Source: Comamonadaceae bacterium (GTDB lineage: Bacteria > Pseudomonadota > Gammaproteobacteria > Burkholderiales > Burkholderiaceae_C). Taken from it: a stretch of 9,556 nt of DNA. Location of the stretch: assembly GCA_947483455.1 (NCBI GenBank), contig CANKNK010000045.1, forward strand, positions 1 to 9,556, in the 5' to 3' direction. Shown in pieces: positions 6,069 through 9,556 of this stretch (within the stretch, counting starts at the first letter, position 1; each line of letters begins with the position of its first letter). A model generated the notes under the pieces. That model searched no databases and was not told the DNA's origin. It worked only from the letters and a program-made list of their open reading frames with translations. A program made the translations under genes and the position numbers.

Positions 6069-7316
6069 ATGTCAGCCGCAGCCAGCTTGGGCGGCGCAGG
6101 CGCCGCACGCAGTCCGCAGGGCGACAGCGCCCCTGTGCGCGGGCGCGCCTGGCGCGGTGCGCTGTTGACGCTGTTATTGGTATTGTTGCTGCATGTGTTT
6201 TTTTTGCGTGGCGTATCGCGCTGGTTGCCTGACATGCCCGCGGGCATGGCGGGCGAGGACGCTGGACAGGTATTTAGTACCCGTAGCATCCGCATTCACA
6301 ATCAATCGGCCGAAAATACGGCGAAAACGCCTCAGGGCAAAAACACGGCGCCAGTGCCTCAGACTGCTGGGACGCTGACACCAGGACTTGCAAATTCCGA
6401 GCCGCTCCAGGAGGCATTGCAAGGCAACACGGTGAGCTTCGTATCCGAAGCCGCTGCGCAGCCCGCCACTGCTGCCTCGGGAGCCACTCCCACCGACAGC
6501 GCCCATGCCGCATCTGCTGAGCCAGAAGCACCCCCTGCCAGCACGGGCGCACCTGCGGTACCCGCACCCTTAGTGGCATCCACACCGGCCGCTACCCCGG
6601 CCCCGCCTGCGTCGGATGGCTCCTTGGCCTCTGCCCAAACCGCTACCCCCACAGGGTCACCGCCACCAGCCTATAACTATGTGTTCCCGCCTTCGGTGCG
6701 ACTGAAATACGATGTATCCGGCAGTGTCAAAGGTTTTAAATACTATGTGTCGGGCGATTTGTCCTGGCTGCACGATGGCAGTAGCTACACGGCGCGCCTA
6801 GAAATTAGTCACTTTTTATTGGGCTCCAGGATACAAACCAGTAAAGGCGTCATCACGCCGCGCGGCCTGGAGCCGGTGCGTTATGGGGAAAAAGTGCGCA
6901 GCGAAGTCGCAGCGCATTTTGAACGCGAAAAGGCTAAGGTCAGCTTCAGCGCCAATACGCCGGATGTGCCGCTCATGCCGCTGGCACAAGACCAGGTCAG
7001 TATTTTTGTACAACTGGCGGCCATGTTTGCAGCCAACGGATCGGCTTTCCCGCCGGCTAGCAAACTGGTATTTCAGACAGTGGGCGCGCGCGGTGCAGAA
7101 GACTGGGATTTTCTGGTCGAGCCGCCCGAGCGCCTGAAAATCCAAGGCAAAGAATGGATGGCCTACAAACTGGTGCGCGAGCACCGGGCCGACTATGACA
7201 CCCGCGCCGAATTGTGGCTAGCCCCCGAGTTGGAGGGCATGCCGCTGCGCATACGCCTGACCCAGACCAGCGGTGACGAAATCGATATGGTTTGGACCCG
7301 TAGCCAAAAACCTTGA
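6069..7316 (+). CDS. DUF3108 protein with N-terminal membrane anchor
   Basis: A 415-residue protein with three parts. A basic, probably cytoplasmic N-terminus leads into one strongly hydrophobic span (about 30-47, LLTLLLVLLLHVFFL). A long linker rich in Ala, Pro, Thr and Ser (about 75-200, including TPAATPAPPA) follows. The C-terminal domain (about 203-415) resembles DUF3108, beginning near YNYVFPPSVRLKYDVSGSVKG and ending with RIRLTQTSGDEIDMVW. The last part should lie in the periplasm and be mostly beta-strand. The function of DUF3108 is not established. The chosen ATG 6069 follows the previous stop by one base (TGACATG), with GAG at 6059-6061 as ribosome site. Earlier in-frame starts back to 6015 overlap the upstream gene and are not favoured. 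The layout of anchor, Pro-rich spacer and folded periplasmic domain recalls TonB/TolA, but no similarity to them is seen. Confidence 0.88.
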   Translation: MSAAASLGGAGAARSPQGDSAPVRGRAWRGALLTLLLVLLLHVFFLRGVSRWLPDMPAGMAGEDAGQVFSTRSIRIHNQSAENTAKTPQGKNTAPVPQTAGTLTPGLANSEPLQEALQGNTVSFVSEAAAQPATAASGATPTDSAHAASAEPEAPPASTGAPAVPAPLVASTPAATPAPPASDGSLASAQTATPTGSPPPAYNYVFPPSVRLKYDVSGSVKGFKYYVSGDLSWLHDGSSYTARLEISHFLLGSRIQTSKGVITPRGLEPVRYGEKVRSEVAAHFEREKAKVSFSANTPDVPLMPLAQDQVSIFVQLAAMFAANGSAFPPASKLVFQTVGARGAEDWDFLVEPPERLKIQGKEWMAYKLVREHRADYDTRAELWLAPELEGMPLRIRLTQTSGDEIDMVWTRSQKP

Positions 7317-7342
7317 AATTGGGCCTTGTGCGGTGGGTGCTT

Positions 7343-7358
7343 GGTAAATCCTGTTACC
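7343..7358 (+). promoter_or_regulatory. Small dyad upstream of the DUF3567 gene
   Basis: GGTAA (7343-7347) and TTACC (7354-7358) form a 5-bp inverted repeat with a 6-base spacer in the 73-base gap before the DUF3567 gene. TTGTGC (7326-7331) lies just upstream but has no good -10 at normal spacing. It could be a small operator; 5 bp is also within chance. Confidence 0.2.
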
Positions 7359-7389
7359 CTCAGGACTTCCTTGCCACCGCCGCTTCCGT

Positions 7390-7731
7390 ATGAACACGCT
7401 TTACGACTCTGACAGCTTTACCGTGACCCATATGCTGGCCAACGCACAGGCGCAAAGTGAGAGCAGTGCCGCTTTCTTGGGCCAGGGCAATACCACCTTG
7501 AGCGACGTCAAAACCGATCAATACCCGCAGGGCGTACCCATGCTGGCACGCCACGGCTTTGAAATTGTGGACAAGCGCTCGGGTAAAGAGGTGTATCTGG
7601 ACGGCTCCTGGGCTGAGTTGTTTCAACAGCACATCGTGGCTTGGCAGGTCAATATGCCAACCCAGGAAGAGGTCGAGGAGACCCTAGAGCAGTACGCTGG
7701 CTTGGCGCAAAACCCGGTGGTCATCCACTGA
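7390..7731 (+). CDS. DUF3567 (BTH_I0359-like) family protein
   Basis: A 113-residue cytoplasmic protein of unknown function. It matches my memory of DUF3567: a short MNTLYDSDSFTVTHM start, then a central segment HGFEIVDKRSGKEVYLDG (residues 55-72) that is the most conserved part of the family, and an acidic helical tail (TQEEVEETLEQY). This copy has an extra stretch between the N-terminus and the central block, rich in Gln, Ser and Thr (about 19-50). The family is common in Burkholderiales and supports that assignment. The start is fixed by the family N-terminus; no clear Shine-Dalgarno is visible before ATG 7390. The gene has gaps of 73 bases before and 62 after, so it may be a single-gene unit. 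Confidence 0.85.
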   Translation: MNTLYDSDSFTVTHMLANAQAQSESSAAFLGQGNTTLSDVKTDQYPQGVPMLARHGFEIVDKRSGKEVYLDGSWAELFQQHIVAWQVNMPTQEEVEETLEQYAGLAQNPVVIH

Positions 7732-7793
7732 GTGGCGGCTCGGCTCGCGCAGGCTGATGGCCGGCCTCCCATTTGACATCGAGTGATCAGCCC

Positions 7794-8246
7794 GTGTTGA
7801 AGTTTCCAAGGATGTATCGATACCTTGCCGTCTTGGGGTTTTGGCTGCTTACTTGTGCACCCGCTTTCGCCTCAGGCGGCGTAGATTGTCAGGGTCATGG
7901 CGCCGCCATCACGTCCCATCGCACATCGGCCCCCGCATCGCGCTGGCCCGATGCGCAACTTGCATCGGTCGCTTGGGCAAGCATTTTGCAAGCGCAGGCC
8001 GACGTGGGTCCCACTTTGGACCGCGCCGACGCAACTCCATTCGCAGACGATGATCAGGCTTGCGGCAGTTGCGTCCACTGTGCGGCCTGTTGTTTCAGCG
8101 TAGCACCGCCACTGAGTTTTTGTTTGCCTGATCTATTGGTGGCGCAAGGCCTTGTGTTTGCCTTTGCGCAACACCACCACGCCTCACCTGACCTGGCGAC
8201 CCTAGAGCGACCGCCCCAGTTGCCCCCCACCCGCACGACAGCCTAG
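7794..8246 (+). CDS. Secreted Cys/His-rich protein, CzcI/DUF2946-like
   Basis: A probable periplasmic protein of 150 residues from GTG 7794. A signal peptide is clear (KFPRMYRYLAVLGFWLLTCAPAFA, in pieces: basic KFPRMYR, hydrophobic YLAVLGFWLL, then APAFA before SGG at about 27). The mature part has DCQGHG (31-36), an acidic stretch ADDD (84-87) and a cysteine cluster CGSCVHCAACC (Cys90, 93, 96, 99, 100, plus Cys110), then HHH at 127-129. Short secreted proteins with a Cys/His patch such as CGxCH and a nearby DCxxH are typical of CzcI or DUF2946 accessories beside heavy-metal efflux genes, and a TolC-family gene lies just downstream. Homology is suggestive, not certain. The start is doubtful: GTG 7794, TTG 7797 and ATG 7812 are all in frame, and ATG 7812 still leaves a workable signal peptide. 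Confidence 0.65.
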   Translation: MLKFPRMYRYLAVLGFWLLTCAPAFASGGVDCQGHGAAITSHRTSAPASRWPDAQLASVAWASILQAQADVGPTLDRADATPFADDDQACGSCVHCAACCFSVAPPLSFCLPDLLVAQGLVFAFAQHHHASPDLATLERPPQLPPTRTTA

Positions 8247-8257
8247 CGCTGACCACT

Positions 8258-8269
8258 AGCCCCTGGGCT
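8258..8269 (+). repeat. 12-bp palindrome AGCCCCTGGGCT (one central mismatch pair)
   Basis: The arms AGCCC and GGGCT surround CT in the 103-base gap between the two secreted-protein genes, 12 bases after the first stop. No T-tract follows directly, so it is not a clear terminator; it may be a small operator or chance. No recognisable promoter was found in the rest of the gap. Confidence 0.2.
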
Positions 8270-8349
8270 CAGTAGGCGTAGCTGTCTTTATCTGGTTTTT
8301 GCGTTCAGGCCGCTGTGCCCGACGCAATGTCCCATGCAGCGAGGTGACT

Positions 8350-8658
8350 ATGGTTCGATATGTTTCGTTTTTTTTGTGCTTGGCAGCCTGTACCCTGACG
8401 CAGCAGGCTTCAGCGCAAGGCAGCACTCCACCCGCAGCGGGCGCGCCAAGTCGCCCGCCGCAGTGCGCGCAGGGCGAAGTCTTAACAATACCCGCTGACG
8501 CATCAGCCTGGACCCGCTACCAGCCCTGGCGCGATGAGGCAGTGGGCGATTGGCGCCAGGCCAATGCGGTGGTTGCAAACATCGGCGGCTGGCGTGTCTA
8601 TGCACGAGAACCGGCGCCTTGCGCCTCTAGCGCAGCGGCTAGCAAGGCCACACCATGA
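8350..8658 (+). CDS. Small secreted Trp-rich protein of unknown function
   Basis: A 102-residue exported protein. ATG 8350 has an excellent ribosome site, GAGGTGA at 8341-8347, which decides it over an in-frame ATG at 8299. The N-terminus MVRYVSFFLCLAACTL can be read two ways: a lipoprotein signal (LAAC, Cys14) or a type I signal cut after QQASA (residue 22). The mature part starts with a Pro/Ala-rich segment (25-38), then a compact aromatic core with SAWTRYQPWRDEAVGDWRQAN (in two parts: WTRYQPWRD 54-62 and GDWRQAN 66-72) and NIGGWRVYARE (77-87). Cys39 and Cys91 flank the core and could form a disulfide. I recognise no named domain. It overlaps the TolC-family gene by ATGA, so the two are made together and may share a role in the envelope. 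Confidence 0.75.
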   Translation: MVRYVSFFLCLAACTLTQQASAQGSTPPAAGAPSRPPQCAQGEVLTIPADASAWTRYQPWRDEAVGDWRQANAVVANIGGWRVYAREPAPCASSAAASKATP

Positions 8659-9556
8659 ACTGGTCTGCCCTGCGCCCTAGCTTCCTCACTCTGCTGCTAG
8701 CCTTGCTCTCGGCTTGCGCGAGCATCGATACCTCCAAGGTGTTGAGCCAAACGCAACAAGACGTGGCGCCACTTAGCAACACGCTGCTGCAACTTGCCTC
8801 CACACCCGAGCAAGTGGCACAACGCAGCGCTGCAGCGCAGCGTTTATTGGAACAGCCCTTGCAACAGGCCGATGCCGTCGCCCTGGCCGGCCTGAATAGC
8901 CCGGCCTTGCAGGCCCTGCTGGCGCGTGCCATGGCAGATGCCTCCCACGCTGCGCAGCAAGGCCGTGTTGCTAATCCGCGCCTGGGCCTGGAGTGGTCTA
9001 CCTTGCTCGATGAAACCGAAATCGCCCGGCGCATCAGCTTTGGCTTGCTTGACCTTGTGAGCTTGCCCCAGCGCCAGGGGATGGCGGCGAACGCGGTGCA
9101 ACAGGTGCAATTGCAATTGAGCATGGACGTGGTCGAGCACATCAGCGTCGTGCGCCAGGCCTGGGTCATGGCGGTCGCGGCGCAGGAGGCAGCACAGTAT
9201 GCGCAGCAGGTGCAGGAGGCAGCAGGCATAGGCGCCGAATTGGCCCGGCGCATGCAAAGCGTGGGCAATGTCAACAAGCTGCAAGCGGCGCGGCAACAAC
9301 TTTGGTATGCACAGGCCACCGCCCAGCTTGCACTGGCCCAAGACGAAGCGCAGTCCAGGCGCGAAGTCCTAGTTCGTGCACTGGGCTTGGACAGCGTGCA
9401 AACCCAGGCGCTGCGCTTGCCTGCGCGCCTGCCCGAGGTGCCTGCCGCACCGCGTCAGTTTGACCAAGCCATGGCCCAGGCCTGGCGGATGCGCTTGGAC
9501 TTGCGTATGGCCCAAGCAGCCTGGGACGGCGCGCAACAAGCGCGTAACCTGGGCCA
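8655..9556 (+). CDS. TolC-family outer-membrane efflux lipoprotein, 3'-truncated by the window edge
   Basis: Outer-membrane channel component of a tripartite efflux or export system. The frame runs from ATG 8655 to the window end without a stop, giving about 300 residues of a family usually 400-500 long. The N-terminus has a lipoprotein signal with lipobox LSAC (Cys21). The first repeat opens with the TolC-type QADAVALAGLNSPALQALLAR (in part: AVALAGLNSPALQALL at about 74-89), then long Ala/Gln-rich helices, including RISFGLLDLVSLPQRQG and GAELARRMQSVGNVNKLQAARQ (shown only in part). A second repeat begins near FDQAMAQAWRMRLDLRMAQAA. It starts inside the preceding stop (ATGA). Lipid-anchored TolC proteins of this kind accompany heavy-metal RND pumps or multicopper oxidases; which one applies lies beyond the window. 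Confidence 0.88.
   Translation, partial: MNWSALRPSFLTLLLALLSACASIDTSKVLSQTQQDVAPLSNTLLQLASTPEQVAQRSAAAQRLLEQPLQQADAVALAGLNSPALQALLARAMADASHAAQQGRVANPRLGLEWSTLLDETEIARRISFGLLDLVSLPQRQGMAANAVQQVQLQLSMDVVEHISVVRQAWVMAVAAQEAAQYAQQVQEAAGIGAELARRMQSVGNVNKLQAARQQLWYAQATAQLALAQDEAQSRREVLVRALGLDSVQTQALRLPARLPEVPAAPRQFDQAMAQAWRMRLDLRMAQAAWDGAQQARNLG

Noticed and set aside
7773..7801. Perfect TTGACA (7773-7778) as a promoter -35 for the Cys-rich protein gene
   Set aside because: At 16-18 base spacing the -10 candidates are TGTTGA, GTTGAA or TTGAAG, all poor. A promoter here would also put the transcript start almost on ATG 7812. Not strong enough to list as a feature, though a leaderless start there cannot be excluded.
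7808..7827. Near-palindrome around GTATCGATAC as a metal-regulator operator
   Set aside because: It falls inside the signal-peptide coding region, is interrupted by two unpaired bases in the outer arms, and does not resemble a MerR- or CopR-type operator that I can name.
8639..9319. A 226-codon minus-strand open frame opposite the TolC-family gene, very rich in Cys, Ala and Ser
   Set aside because: The + strand frame has a lipobox, TolC-type repeats and an ATGA overlap with its upstream gene. The antisense product is an artefact of GCN/CAG-rich codons.

Overview
The window looks like a stretch of chromosome from a GC-rich betaproteobacterium of the order Burkholderiales, probably Comamonadaceae. 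This is judged from protein content only: a DUF3567-type protein (a family I know mainly from Burkholderiales), a Burkholderiales-style DUF3108 protein, a Tat-exported high-potential iron-sulfur protein, and GC-rich wobble positions. Every gene I can support lies on the + strand, packed tightly. No tRNA, rRNA, insertion sequence, CRISPR array or gene-free stretch longer than 300 bases is visible.

Layout. (1) Positions 1-2590: the 3' part of peptide deformylase (def), then methionyl-tRNA formyltransferase (fmt), then the two-subunit amino-acid exporter azlC-azlD. Each gene touches or overlaps the next, so this reads as one translationally coupled operon. def and fmt act at opposite ends of N-formyl-methionine metabolism; azlCD would export branched-chain amino acids or methionine. 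(2) 2695-3888: phosphoglycerate kinase (pgk), after a 104-base gap with a possible promoter. (3) 4033-4338: a Tat-exported HiPIP electron carrier. (4) 4339-4444: a short gap dense in RNA structure. It holds a long GC hairpin, a classical hairpin-plus-T6 terminator only 10 bases before the next start codon, and a perfect 10-bp inverted repeat that shares its left arm with the terminator and whose right arm covers that start codon. (5) 4445-5719: a short DEAD-box RNA helicase with every canonical motif. (6) 5744-7316: a small conserved-type hypothetical protein followed one base later by a membrane-anchored DUF3108 protein. (7) 7390-7731: the DUF3567-type protein. (8) 7794 to the end: a secreted cysteine- and histidine-containing protein resembling CzcI/DUF2946 metal-efflux accessories, a small secreted Trp-rich protein of unknown function, and the N-terminal two thirds or so of a TolC-family outer-membrane lipoprotein. 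The last two genes overlap by ATGA.

The two parts most worth a second look are the regulatory-looking structure in front of the helicase (4352-4448), which suggests attenuation or start-codon sequestration, and the three-gene secreted/TolC cluster at the right edge, which looks like the start of a metal (possibly copper) handling locus continuing beyond the window.
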